A stretch of 52,919 bases of DNA from Colivivens sp963640465 (GTDB lineage: Bacteria > Bacteroidota > Bacteroidia > Bacteroidales > Bacteroidaceae): assembly GCA_963640465.1 (NCBI GenBank), contig CAVHYP010000011.1, forward strand, positions 1 through 52,919. The letters are read 5' to 3'. The number at the start of each line of letters is the position of its first letter. The stretch's first letter is position 1. Position numbers and translations under genes: made by a program. Positions 18,838-26,709 of the stretch are shown in pieces. A model generated the notes under the pieces. The model saw only the letters and a list, made by a program, of their open reading frames with translations. It was not told the origin of the DNA and ran no database searches.

Positions 18838-19269
18838 TCAATACACTACCCTTCTGTAAATTGCCAATATCCAACGTCTTATCGGACGGAGCCTGTACCA
18901 CACACGAGCTGCAGACATGCTTCGCTCCGACTGGAGAGGACGGCGTCTGCCATCTTTCCCGACAACGTATGTAGCAACAGCCTTCACATCTGCAATAGAG
19001 CAATGTTCCACTCCTTTCAGGTTTCCGTCGCCCATCAGCACTACATTATTTCCACTGATGCTTATTATCCGGTGAACCACATAGTGGGAATTCTCGACCC
19101 ATGCCAGTACGATATATCCGACCTTCAAATCATTGGGACGTGAAAGGACAACACTTTCCTTACCTCCGATTATGAAAGGAAGCATGCTGTAACCTTTCAC
19201 AGGGAATGTGACAGCTACGCCATCGTCCACAAGTTTTATTGCCTCTTCTAAGATTTGCTTGTCCGTCAT
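18838..19269 (-). CDS. S26/S24-type serine peptidase (143 aa)
   Basis: A short signal-peptidase-like protein. It carries the nucleophile motif GYSMLPFI near residue 26, VVHRIISI near residue 64 (the histidine of the Ser-His type seen in SipW and ER signal peptidases) and the box GDGN near residue 75. There is no clear membrane anchor; the C terminus is strongly basic with a weak hydrophobic patch (WYRLRPIRRWILAIYRRVVY). It lies between the HPr-kinase-like gene (27 bp gap) and the PqqD-like gene (23 bp gap). By context it may cleave a leader from a peptide substrate, but no substrate is visible. Confidence 0.78.
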   Translation of the reverse strand: MTDKQILEEAIKLVDDGVAVTFPVKGYSMLPFIIGGKESVVLSRPNDLKVGYIVLAWVENSHYVVHRIISISGNNVVLMGDGNLKGVEHCSIADVKAVATYVVGKDGRRRPLQSERSMSAARVWYRLRPIRRWILAIYRRVVY

Positions 19270-19296
19270 TGCTTTGGGCTAAATCTGAAAATCACC

Positions 19297-20151
19297 TCAT
19301 TTTATCGTTTCGTAGCTCAAACGTGCGGCAGCCTCATCCGGCAGACACTCCAAGAACCACACACGCGCTTTCATTGCCAGTGCATTCTCGGTTTCATGCA
19401 GTCCGTCCGCCATCTTTGAATCCCAGCGTTTGCCTGATATACTCGGCAAAACGGCTGCATACGCAGCAACACCTTCAAGACGCTTTATCTTATTGTAAGG
19501 AGCCTGTGATAACAGCACAATACCTCCAAGAGGAGCTGAGACATTGCGGTAGCACGGAGTTTTTCCGCTCCAAGGACTTCCATAAACCATCACGTCTTCA
19601 TCGGTGACTCTGACCACAGGATTGTCATCATTCATCAGAGCAGAGCCTTCCACACACTTCAGCCACAGACGTGCGTGAGTGCTCTTGCCAGTACCACTCT
19701 TGCCAAGGAACATATAGCCCTTGCCATCCTTGCTTACGACTGCCGAATGAAACAAAGCTGTTCCCTTGCATGATGTTGCAAGAGCATAGAGAATCATAAG
19801 GGAATTATCGATGGCAAGTTTGTTTTCAGTATCCGACAAAATCAATTGTGCATTTCCATAATCGGGTTCACAGACAAGGAATCCTGCAGTTTTGTTCAAC
19901 ACCGTGAACTCAAAGACTGGCTTTCCGTCCTTATTTCCACAGATTATCTCACGTTCCTCTTCTTCCTGACGTCTCTCCTCGGTATAGTCCATCATAGAGC
20001 CGTTCCCGACTGTCAGAGTGAACACAGTCTCTGCTTCTCCACAGACATCTCCGCAGACAAAAGGTTCATAATTCTTCATGAGAGGAGTCAAGTCCTCATC
20101 GGCAGACACGCTGAACACATGTCCTCCGACTTTATAACATGTAGTTTTCAT
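19297..20151 (-). CDS. HPr-kinase-like/PEP-carboxykinase-like protein (284 aa)
   Basis: It has an N-terminal region resembling those of HPrK-like proteins, then FHSAVVSKDGKGYMFLGKSG with P-loop GKSGTGKST near residue 160, the metal-binding ALMNDDNPVV, and a lid-like SPWSGKTPCYRN. This is the HPr kinase/PEPCK-type nucleotide-binding fold, not true PTS HPr kinase. Relatives are found in lasso-peptide and similar gene clusters, where some phosphorylate the precursor peptide. MKTTCYKVGG at 20151 is preferred; an ATG at 20172 would add seven residues. First of four closely packed genes (kinase, peptidase, PqqD-like, exporter) and 67 bp after a lipoprotein gene. Confidence 0.78.
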   Translation of the reverse strand: MKTTCYKVGGHVFSVSADEDLTPLMKNYEPFVCGDVCGEAETVFTLTVGNGSMMDYTEERRQEEEEREIICGNKDGKPVFEFTVLNKTAGFLVCEPDYGNAQLILSDTENKLAIDNSLMILYALATSCKGTALFHSAVVSKDGKGYMFLGKSGTGKSTHARLWLKCVEGSALMNDDNPVVRVTDEDVMVYGSPWSGKTPCYRNVSAPLGGIVLLSQAPYNKIKRLEGVAAYAAVLPSISGKRWDSKMADGLHETENALAMKARVWFLECLPDEAAARLSYETIK

Positions 20152-20217
20152 TCTATCCAACTGCAAATCCATATGCTATCCAATCTGATTTTTACGCATA
20201 AACGGAGACTACTGCCA

Positions 20218-20622
20218 TCATTCGCTGATGCATAATCTCCATTCGCCATTTATTCTTCGCACGTTACTTACACATCTCATCTTAGTTCCGTCGTTGAACT
20301 TAAGTGAATAACTTACACAATAGAGAGAATCGGTCTCTTTGTTTGAGCTGATTGGTTCAATGCCCTTCAACCCTCCCCTACTGCTTACGTCATCAACATA
20401 CCGGTTAAGGACAAGCCGAAGCAACATGACCTTGGTCGAATCCATCGGTTCTCCGAAATCAGAATGACTGATATACGAATTCACGTTCCCCGAATACAAT
20501 GCAGTCAGAGCATCGGTCACGACATTGCTTGCCTGCTCGGCTGACGTCGGACCATCATCTCCGCACGACACGGATACGAGACTGCAAACCGCAATCATAA
20601 GAGCTATCAGATTACGCATCAT
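20218..20622 (-). CDS. Small lipoprotein, DUF4878-like (134 aa)
   Basis: Signal peptide MMRNLIALMIAVCSLVSVSC, with the lipidated cysteine followed by GDDG, an acidic stretch like the surface-export signal of Bacteroidales lipoproteins. The remaining 110 residues form a single small alpha/beta domain with a helix (ASNVVTDALTALYSGNVNSY) and a C-terminal NGEWRLCI strand, the pattern of DUF4878/NTF2-like lipoproteins. The start overlaps the der stop codon by 4 bp, so it is translated with der. Function unknown. Confidence 0.75.
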   Translation of the reverse strand: MMRNLIALMIAVCSLVSVSCGDDGPTSAEQASNVVTDALTALYSGNVNSYISHSDFGEPMDSTKVMLLRLVLNRYVDDVSSRGGLKGIEPISSNKETDSLYCVSYSLKFNDGTKMRCVSNVRRINGEWRLCISE

Positions 20623-21932
20623 TTCTGTCGGATGAATATATTGATTGGAGTTCCGCAGAAGTTCCAGTGTTCACGTATCTGATTTTCAAGGAATCTTCTG
20701 TATGGTTCCTTCACATACTGAGGCAAGTTGGCATAGAATACGAACGAAGGTACGTAGGTTGCCGGGAGTTGCATGCAATATTTGATTTTTATGTACTTGC
20801 CCTTGATTGATGGTGGCGGTGTAGCCTCAATAATAGGCAACATCACTTCATTCAGTTTGTGGGTTGACACCTTGTTCACCCTGTTGTTGTAAGTGTTCTT
20901 TGCTTCCTCCAACACCTTATATATTCGTTGCTTGGTCAGAGCCGAAGCGAAGATTATCTGGAAATCAGTGAACGGAGCAAAACGCTGGTGAATTGTATTT
21001 TCAAAATGCTTGATTGCTTCCTGACTCTTGTCTTCTGCCAAATCCCATTTGTTGACAACTACCACCAGTCCTTTCTGGTTTTTCTGTATCACCTGGAAGA
21101 TATTGACATCCTGCATCTCAATTCCTCGTGTGGCGTCAATCATAAGCACGCACACATCGGAGTTCTCAATAGCACGGATGGAACGCATCACTGAATAGAA
21201 CTCAAGGTCTTCGTTCACTTTCTTCTTTCTGCGTATACCTGCAGTATCGACCAGATAGAAGTCGAAGCCGAACTTATCGTACTTCGTATAGATTGAGTCG
21301 CGTGTAGTGCCAGCAATGTCGGTCACCACATTACGGCTGTCGTCGAGGAATGCATTGATGATAGAAGACTTGCCTACGTTAGGACGACCAACCACTGCAA
21401 TACGCGGAATGTCTTCCTCGATTACGTCAGACATCTCCTTTGTGAACTTGCTTACGACCAAGTCCAGCAAATCTCCGGTTCCGCTGCCTGTTGCCGCAGA
21501 AATGCAAATCGGATCTCCCAATCCAAGGGCATAGAACTCAGCGCTATTGTACTGCAGTTCATTGGAATCAGTCTTGTTACAGCACAAGATGGTAGGAATT
21601 TTCACACGGCGAAGTATGTCGGCTACCTCCATGTCCAAGTCGGTCACGCCATTCTGTACATCCACCATGAAAAGGATCACGTCACACTCCTCTATCGCAA
21701 TCAATACTTGCTTGCGTATTTCCTCTTCGAACACATCTTCCGAATTGACAACCCATCCGCCTGTGTCGACAACGGAAAACTCTTTGTTTCCCCATTCACA
21801 TTTTCCATACTGGCGGTCGCGTGTCGTACCCGACTCGTCACTGACTATTGCGTGACGTGTCTGTGTCAAACGGTTAAACAAAGTAGACTTGCCCACATTC
21901 GGGCGACCAACTATAGCTACAAGATTTGCCAT
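20619..21932 (-). CDS. der: Ribosome-assembly GTPase Der (EngA), 437 aa
   Basis: A GTPase with two tandem G domains needed for 50S assembly. The first has GRPNVGKSTLFNRL, DTGG and NKTD; the second GRPNVGKSSIINAF, DTAGIRRKKK and NKWD. A C-terminal KH-like domain follows (LPQYVKEPYRRFLENQIR). Length is normal. It lies 102 bp after era and runs directly into the lipoprotein gene (ATGA overlap), placing a housekeeping GTPase at the head of the kinase/peptidase/PqqD/exporter group. Confidence 0.96.
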   Translation of the reverse strand: MANLVAIVGRPNVGKSTLFNRLTQTRHAIVSDESGTTRDRQYGKCEWGNKEFSVVDTGGWVVNSEDVFEEEIRKQVLIAIEECDVILFMVDVQNGVTDLDMEVADILRRVKIPTILCCNKTDSNELQYNSAEFYALGLGDPICISAATGSGTGDLLDLVVSKFTKEMSDVIEEDIPRIAVVGRPNVGKSSIINAFLDDSRNVVTDIAGTTRDSIYTKYDKFGFDFYLVDTAGIRRKKKVNEDLEFYSVMRSIRAIENSDVCVLMIDATRGIEMQDVNIFQVIQKNQKGLVVVVNKWDLAEDKSQEAIKHFENTIHQRFAPFTDFQIIFASALTKQRIYKVLEEAKNTYNNRVNKVSTHKLNEVMLPIIEATPPPSIKGKYIKIKYCMQLPATYVPSFVFYANLPQYVKEPYRRFLENQIREHWNFCGTPINIFIRQK

Positions 21933-22005
21933 TTACTGATTTTTTGTTTAAGTCCTGCATGATTGTCATCTGTCGACAACCCCTGCAAGGCATGATTACT
22001 CCTTT

Positions 22006-22055
22006 TTTGTTAGTTAGGATTATACTCGAATTTGTTACTTAGGATTATATCCGAA
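22006..22055 (-). repeat. 25-bp tandem duplication of the era 3' end
   Basis: The last codons of era plus stop and trailer (TTCGGATATAATCCTAAG, stop, CAAA; 22055-22031) are repeated immediately after (22030-22006) with three differences. The second copy is outside the gene and can no longer be translated as part of it. Confidence 0.75.
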
Positions 22056-22916
22056 TAAATCCAATTCTCTGTCTGAGTCTCTCCAGTCTTTGTCGACCTT
22101 CACGTACACTTCCAGATAGATATGCTTGTCGAAGAATCTCTCGAGCGACTTGCGCGCTTCCGTTGCCACCTTCTTGAGGGCTTTTCCCTGGTGACCTATG
22201 ATGATTCCTTTCTGACTGTCGTGGTTCACATATATCACGGCATTGATGCGTATTATCTTCGGTTCTTCCTTGAAACTCTCCACGCCCACTTCCACTGAGT
22301 ACGGGATTTCCTTGTCGTAATACAGGAGAATCTTCTCGCGGATTATCTCGCTCACAAAGAAGCGCGCCGGTTTGTCGGTCAACTGGTCCTTGTCGAAATA
22401 AGCAGGGCATTCAGGCAACAATTCCTTTATCCGCTTCATGACTACATCCACATTGAACTTTGCAATTGCCGAGACAGGAATTATCTCTGCCTTTGGCAAT
22501 ATGGCATGCAGTTCCTCAACCCGTTCAATCAGTTTTTCCTGGTTGGTCAAATCAATTTTGTTGACCAGCAAGATGACTGGGATGTCCAGCCTATTCACTT
22601 TCTGTAGGAAATCGCAGTTCTTGTTAATCTTCTCTATCGGGTCAGTCACATAAAGCAGGACATCAGCATCCTCAAGTGCGCTTTCTGAGAAAGCGAGCAT
22701 TGATTCCTGGAGTTTATAACTTGGTTTGAGCACGCCAGGAGTGTCGCTGAACACAATCTGCACATCTTCATCGTTGATGATGCCCATGATTCTGTGGCGT
22801 GTAGTCTGAGCCTTGAACGTGGCAATTGAAATTCTCTCACCCACGAACAGATTCATCAGCGTGGATTTTCCCACGTTTGGATTGCCTACGATATTTACGA
22901 AACCGGATTTATGCAT
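22035..22916 (-). CDS. era: GTPase Era (293 aa)
   Basis: A GTPase that binds the 3' end of 16S rRNA during 30S maturation. G1 GNPNVGKSTLMNLF, G3 DTPGVLK, G4 NKID, and a C-terminal type II KH domain with GIIIGHQGKALKKVATEAR. Length is normal. A terminator separates it from rpmF, so era-der probably has its own promoter; none matches the consensus well in the 30 bp upstream, where AGTCAAAGCGAA-type repeats occur. Confidence 0.96.
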   Translation of the reverse strand: MHKSGFVNIVGNPNVGKSTLMNLFVGERISIATFKAQTTRHRIMGIINDEDVQIVFSDTPGVLKPSYKLQESMLAFSESALEDADVLLYVTDPIEKINKNCDFLQKVNRLDIPVILLVNKIDLTNQEKLIERVEELHAILPKAEIIPVSAIAKFNVDVVMKRIKELLPECPAYFDKDQLTDKPARFFVSEIIREKILLYYDKEIPYSVEVGVESFKEEPKIIRINAVIYVNHDSQKGIIIGHQGKALKKVATEARKSLERFFDKHIYLEVYVKVDKDWRDSDRELDLFGYNPK

Positions 22917-22943
22917 ATACAGTCAAAGCGAATAGAGTCAAAG

Positions 22944-22980
22944 CGAAAAAAAACGCATCGTATTTGAATGCGATGCGTTT
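22944..22980 (-). terminator. Terminator after rpmF
   Basis: On the minus strand AAACGCATCG (22980-22971) pairs with CGATGCGTTT (22960-22951), followed by a run of T. It ends the yceD-rpmF unit before era. Confidence 0.85.
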
Positions 22981-22993
22981 GTTATTTTGAAGT

Positions 22994-23179
22994 TTAGATT
23001 GCTTCTTCCTTAACAATTGCAACCTTTCCTCTGTAATATCCACAAGCAGGGCAAACTGTGTGATATACATAATATTCGCCGCAATTTGGGCAAATTGCCA
23101 ATGTTGGAGCAACCGCTCCGTCGTGGGTTCTTCTCTTACGACCCCTTGTCTTTGATTGTCTTCTTTTCGGATGTGCCAT
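22994..23179 (-). CDS. rpmF: Ribosomal protein L32 (61 aa)
   Basis: MAHPKRRQSKTRGRKRRTHD is the classic L32 start. Two cysteine pairs (CPNCGEYY and CPACGYYRG) form the zinc-binding C+ version. It follows yceD after 28 bp, the widespread yceD-rpmF arrangement. In other bacteria fabH or plsX often follows; here a terminator and era follow instead. Confidence 0.96.
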   Translation of the reverse strand: MAHPKRRQSKTRGRKRRTHDGAVAPTLAICPNCGEYYVYHTVCPACGYYRGKVAIVKEEAI

Positions 23180-23207
23180 AGTTCTTTCCTATTTTTAATT
23201 TGTATTT

Positions 23208-23690
23208 CTATTGTTCTTCCTCATCACTGTCTTCGCCGCTTCGGGCAGAAAGATGCTCCTCGAGGGTTGCAATCATAGCTTCGTCACAGTTCCCAGGTTC
23301 ATGAACGAGCTTCAAAGGCAGGCTGAGTGCTATAAACTCATATATAATTTGTGAGAGATCCATCATCCCGTCTTTTTCGGGAACAACAACCACATCACCG
23401 TCGTCGGCATACTCATCTCCCAGCATGACTGATATTTCGTCTTCAGTGTCGACCGAAACCTCGACATCTGCCAGACATCTGTCACACGGAGCATAGACCA
23501 CCCCGACTGAATGAATCAGAAAACGAAATCTTGTATCAGCATTTCCAGTCACATGTACTGTTGTATGCAGCTGCCCATGCCTCACCAGTCCATCTATCGA
23601 ATCGAAGAAGGAATCACCTATCGTGTATTCAATGTCCAAACCATCGAGACCACGACCCAGCAAATCTATTTTAAATTCGTTCTTCTCCAT
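23208..23690 (-). CDS. yceD: YceD/DUF177 family protein (160 aa)
   Basis: A DUF177 protein, linked to 23S rRNA processing or accumulation in other bacteria and almost always next to rpmF. It has the conserved cysteine pair in YAPCDRCLADVEVSVD, an acidic middle (GDEYADDGDVVVVPEKDG) and IIYEFIALSLPLKLVHE. The start at 23690 (MEKNEFKID) is decided by a perfect promoter whose -7 box lies 9 bp upstream; the frame is open to 23744, but those codons overlap the promoter. Transcription must begin almost at the start codon, so the mRNA is nearly leaderless. Confidence 0.88.
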   Translation of the reverse strand: MEKNEFKIDLLGRGLDGLDIEYTIGDSFFDSIDGLVRHGQLHTTVHVTGNADTRFRFLIHSVGVVYAPCDRCLADVEVSVDTEDEISVMLGDEYADDGDVVVVPEKDGMMDLSQIIYEFIALSLPLKLVHEPGNCDEAMIATLEEHLSARSGEDSDEEEQ

Positions 23691-23698
23691 TTGGGGTG

Positions 23699-23733
23699 CA
23701 AAGATAGAGTTTTTTTTATTACCGGCAAAATTT
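23699..23733 (-). promoter_or_regulatory. Promoter of yceD-rpmF
   Basis: Minus strand: TTTG, 19 bp, TATCTTTG (23706-23699), matching the Bacteroidetes consensus. It sets the yceD start at 23690. Confidence 0.82.
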
Positions 23734-23837
23734 TTCTTCATCAACTTGCATCTAACGAGCTCAAAAAAGTGGTCTATGCCCTATTATTTACACAAACAGA
23801 CCCCACAAATCCGACATCGACACACTTTCCTTATCAT

Positions 23838-23975
23838 CGAGCGTTCACTGCTTTATTCGTTATCAACGTTTGCTCTTCATTGAGCGTTAGCTGTTTTTCG
23901 CGTCACCGACCATTCCTCCTCATTGAGCATTCGCTGTTTTACTCTGCCCTTGAGCGTTCGCCGCTTTTCTCGTCA
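23838..23975 (+). repeat. Degenerate 43-bp repeats between yceD and the S9 peptidase gene
   Basis: GAGCGTT or GAGCATT followed by xxCTGxTTT recurs at 23839, 23882, 23925 and 23952 (spacings 43, 43 and 27 bp). It is non-coding and lies just past the 3' end of the peptidase gene. Confidence 0.6.
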
Positions 23976-23986
23976 TCAGCCTTTCT

Positions 23987-26545
23987 CTACAAATCCTTGT
24001 TTGGATACATACTTTCCCACCATGAGCTGTCGTCCTGCAAATATTTTGCGAACCATGCAAAGATAGTGTTTTGCCATTTGATGCGTTTCTGATAGTCGAG
24101 GATGTGATGATCCTGGTCTTTCACCAGCACCATCGCAGTCTCGCGACCAAGGAGTTTCAAAGCTGTATACATCTGAATACTCTCTCCCACCGGCACATTG
24201 GTGTCGGCATCTCCATGGAGGAAGAGTAACGGAGTATGGATTTTATCGGCATTGAACAACGGACTCTGATCAACGTACAGATGTTTGTTGGTCCACGGAT
24301 ATTGGTTTGCCATGCTCACCTCACTATAGCTGTAGCCCCAATAGCCTTCACCCCAGTAACTGGTGTGGTCGCTGATTCCTGCGTGTGAGATGGCAGCGGC
24401 AAAGATGTCGGTCACTGTCTGCAGGTATTGGGTCATGAAACCTCCATAACTTGCACCTATGCAACCTATTTTTTTGTCGTTTACAAACTGATATTCGCTG
24501 CAGAACTGCTTTGTTCCTTCTATGATATCTTCCGCCACGCCCTCACCTGCGGTATCCACATGGCGAGCCGACCATTTCTGTCCAAAGCCAGTGGCTCCCG
24601 ACGGATTGATGATGAGCACCACATAGCCAAGCGAAGCATAGGCATGATGCGGGTAGCGGCTCTCGAAGTAACGGCTTGTAGGGCTGCAACCGCCGTAGTA
24701 GTTGACAATCATCGGATATTTCTTCGAAGCATCAAAGTCTGCAGGCAGATAATAGCGGGCATATACTGTGTCGCCACGAGAGTTAACGAAGGTCCAAGCC
24801 TTACACTCGCCCAGTTTCACGTTTTTCAGTGTCTGGTTGCTGAGATCCCCCCTCATTTCCTCCTTCAACGATTTCAGATTCAGTGTGTAAAGGCGGTCGC
24901 TGTTTGAAGCGCTGCATCCACAATATGCCATGAGCGGAGCATTGTCGGCAAGCGAGATGCTCGTGACGAGTTCCTCCGTGCATTTCAGTTTCTTGATGTC
25001 GAAAGTCTTTGGGTTCAGACGGAACAGATTCAGTGAATCATGGTCTTCGGCAGTAAAATAGATTTGTCCGTCTGCCTTGCTCCACTTAATGGAAGAGACT
25101 GAAGGATTGAAATATTTTGTGAGAGGAATGATGCTTGCGCCTTTCATCTTGCTGCCAGTGCTTTCATTCTTACTGCTAGCGCTCTCGCTCTTATTACCTG
25201 CGATTCCATTCTTATTCCCAGCACCTTCATTCTTATTGCCCGTTCCTTCTTTATAAAGATAGAGTTGCTTGTCAATCATGCTCGGGATTTGGCCTTCGTC
25301 CACGTTCTTGCCAATTCCACCCAGACATTCGGGTGAACCCGTCACAAGTATCTCCGAGGCATTTGTCGGTGAGAACATTGCCGCATCAATGAATCCGTCC
25401 TTTTCAATCAGGAGGTCGCATTTCATTGCCTGCAAGTCCATCTTGTAGATTGAGAACACTGTAGTGGGACGTGCTTCGAGATGGGCTTCGGACTTCATGA
25501 ACAGCAGATATTTGCCGTCTGCCGAGATGTCCTGAAGTATTATGTTATGATGACCGAACGTAAGAGGTTGCATCACGCCAGTCTGCAGGTCGTAGATTGC
25601 AAGGTTGTTGCGCGAGCGCCATCCAGGCTGTCGGTCGTCGGGTGCAATAACCTCATAGACATTCGCATCTTCCTTCGGACCTTCACTTATCACGTTGAAC
25701 ACTAGGAAAGTCTCAGTAGGACTCATCGTGAACGAACCCTGCGGAAGGTTCTTTGCCATAATAGTCTGTGCGCCAGTAAGTGGGTCGACAGTCACGAGTT
25801 CCCGTCCGTCAACTCCCTCACGTACAAAGTAATATTTGTTGGTACGCGGCATCCAGTGCAAAGTTACAGTCTGCTCGTTCAGCACTTTTCCCGTTGCCAG
25901 TTCAATCACCTTATGACGTTGTGAAGTTTTTCCTCCCTGCTTGGTTGTCTGATAGCCCACAATCATGTATTTTCCATTTGCTGACAAGGCAGCACGGGTG
26001 AAGTGTGTGCCATGAATCACATCGGAGAAATTGTATTTGTGCGTGTCGGTTGCGTTGCCAATGCTCAGTGCGTCATCGTCGTCACATTCCACGCTCACCT
26101 TGGCTGATTCTGCTTTCCCGGCAGACGACAAATATTTTATCACGACCTGATGCGACGAAGGCTGAAGAGTGACGTAGCCAGCCATCGTCTTCTTGCCGTC
26201 GACGAAAATCTGATAGTTTTTCAGACCCTCCACTGAGATGGTGGCACTGGTGAAGCGCGAGTTGTCGATATTGAAACCAATCAAGTGGAGAGCACTACCG
26301 TCGCTGCCTGGCATTGTTCCAACCTTGATTTCCTTGCCGTTGTCCACCTTGCTCAGGTCGACTGCACAGTCCAGAATATCTGTTTCGGAGAAAGCACGTG
26401 AGTTCACGTCGGTGCTGTCCGCAAGGAACGGTGTCCGGACCTCGAACGGACCGGCATATCTGAAAGTTGTCACATCGATAGTGTCTGCCTGTGCCATCAT
26501 TGGCAGCAGACACACGCTCGCATGAATTATTCGTCTTATATTCAT
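23987..26545 (-). CDS. Secreted S9 family prolyl oligopeptidase, DPP-like (852 aa)
   Basis: Signal peptide MNIRRIIHASVCLLPMMAQA, then a beta-propeller domain (about residues 150-590) and a C-terminal alpha/beta-hydrolase. The catalytic triad is the serine in IGASYGGFM, the aspartate in HGDADTNVP and the histidine in DQDHHIL. Such enzymes cleave dipeptides or acyl-peptides in the periplasm and feed peptide uptake. An odd low-complexity stretch near residues 432-470 consists of seven-residue units (EGTGNKN, EGAGNKN, GIAGNKS, ESASSKN, ESTGSKM) inserted in a propeller loop. It is flanked on both sides by non-coding repeats. Confidence 0.9.
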   Translation of the reverse strand: MNIRRIIHASVCLLPMMAQADTIDVTTFRYAGPFEVRTPFLADSTDVNSRAFSETDILDCAVDLSKVDNGKEIKVGTMPGSDGSALHLIGFNIDNSRFTSATISVEGLKNYQIFVDGKKTMAGYVTLQPSSHQVVIKYLSSAGKAESAKVSVECDDDDALSIGNATDTHKYNFSDVIHGTHFTRAALSANGKYMIVGYQTTKQGGKTSQRHKVIELATGKVLNEQTVTLHWMPRTNKYYFVREGVDGRELVTVDPLTGAQTIMAKNLPQGSFTMSPTETFLVFNVISEGPKEDANVYEVIAPDDRQPGWRSRNNLAIYDLQTGVMQPLTFGHHNIILQDISADGKYLLFMKSEAHLEARPTTVFSIYKMDLQAMKCDLLIEKDGFIDAAMFSPTNASEILVTGSPECLGGIGKNVDEGQIPSMIDKQLYLYKEGTGNKNEGAGNKNGIAGNKSESASSKNESTGSKMKGASIIPLTKYFNPSVSSIKWSKADGQIYFTAEDHDSLNLFRLNPKTFDIKKLKCTEELVTSISLADNAPLMAYCGCSASNSDRLYTLNLKSLKEEMRGDLSNQTLKNVKLGECKAWTFVNSRGDTVYARYYLPADFDASKKYPMIVNYYGGCSPTSRYFESRYPHHAYASLGYVVLIINPSGATGFGQKWSARHVDTAGEGVAEDIIEGTKQFCSEYQFVNDKKIGCIGASYGGFMTQYLQTVTDIFAAAISHAGISDHTSYWGEGYWGYSYSEVSMANQYPWTNKHLYVDQSPLFNADKIHTPLLFLHGDADTNVPVGESIQMYTALKLLGRETAMVLVKDQDHHILDYQKRIKWQNTIFAWFAKYLQDDSSWWESMYPNKDL
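25135..25252 (-). repeat. 21-bp coding tandem repeat in the S9 peptidase gene
   Basis: About five and a half units of 21 bp encode xGxGNKN-type heptapeptides in a loop of the propeller. The units differ by several bases, so the expansion is not recent, but the frame is kept. Confidence 0.8.
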
Positions 26546-26605
26546 ATTTCGTTTACTATATTCTAGTCCAATATCTATGTTTTTTCCTTTCTTCTACTAC
26601 AAAGC

Positions 26606-26697
26606 TTTCTTTCTCTAACTGGGGGCAAAAAATTTCTCTGACTAGGAAAAATTATTTTTCTGACTAGGAAAAAAATTTTCTCTGACCAGGAAAATTT
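26606..26697 (+). repeat. 22-bp tandem repeats upstream of the S9 peptidase gene
   Basis: Four copies of TTTCTCTGACTAGG followed by an A-rich tail, with the TGACT/TAACT step at 26616, 26639, 26661 and 26683. A single inverted copy, CTAGTCAGAGAAA, is at 35946-35958. The array sits between the starts of the S9 peptidase and the end of malQ. Confidence 0.75.
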
Positions 26698-26709
26698 CAA
26701 GTCCCTTTT

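Noticed and set aside
18815..19003. Longer form of the PqqD-like protein
   Set aside because: The extension overlaps the peptidase gene in another frame and is cysteine-rich nonsense; the ATG at 18814 gives the normal family length.
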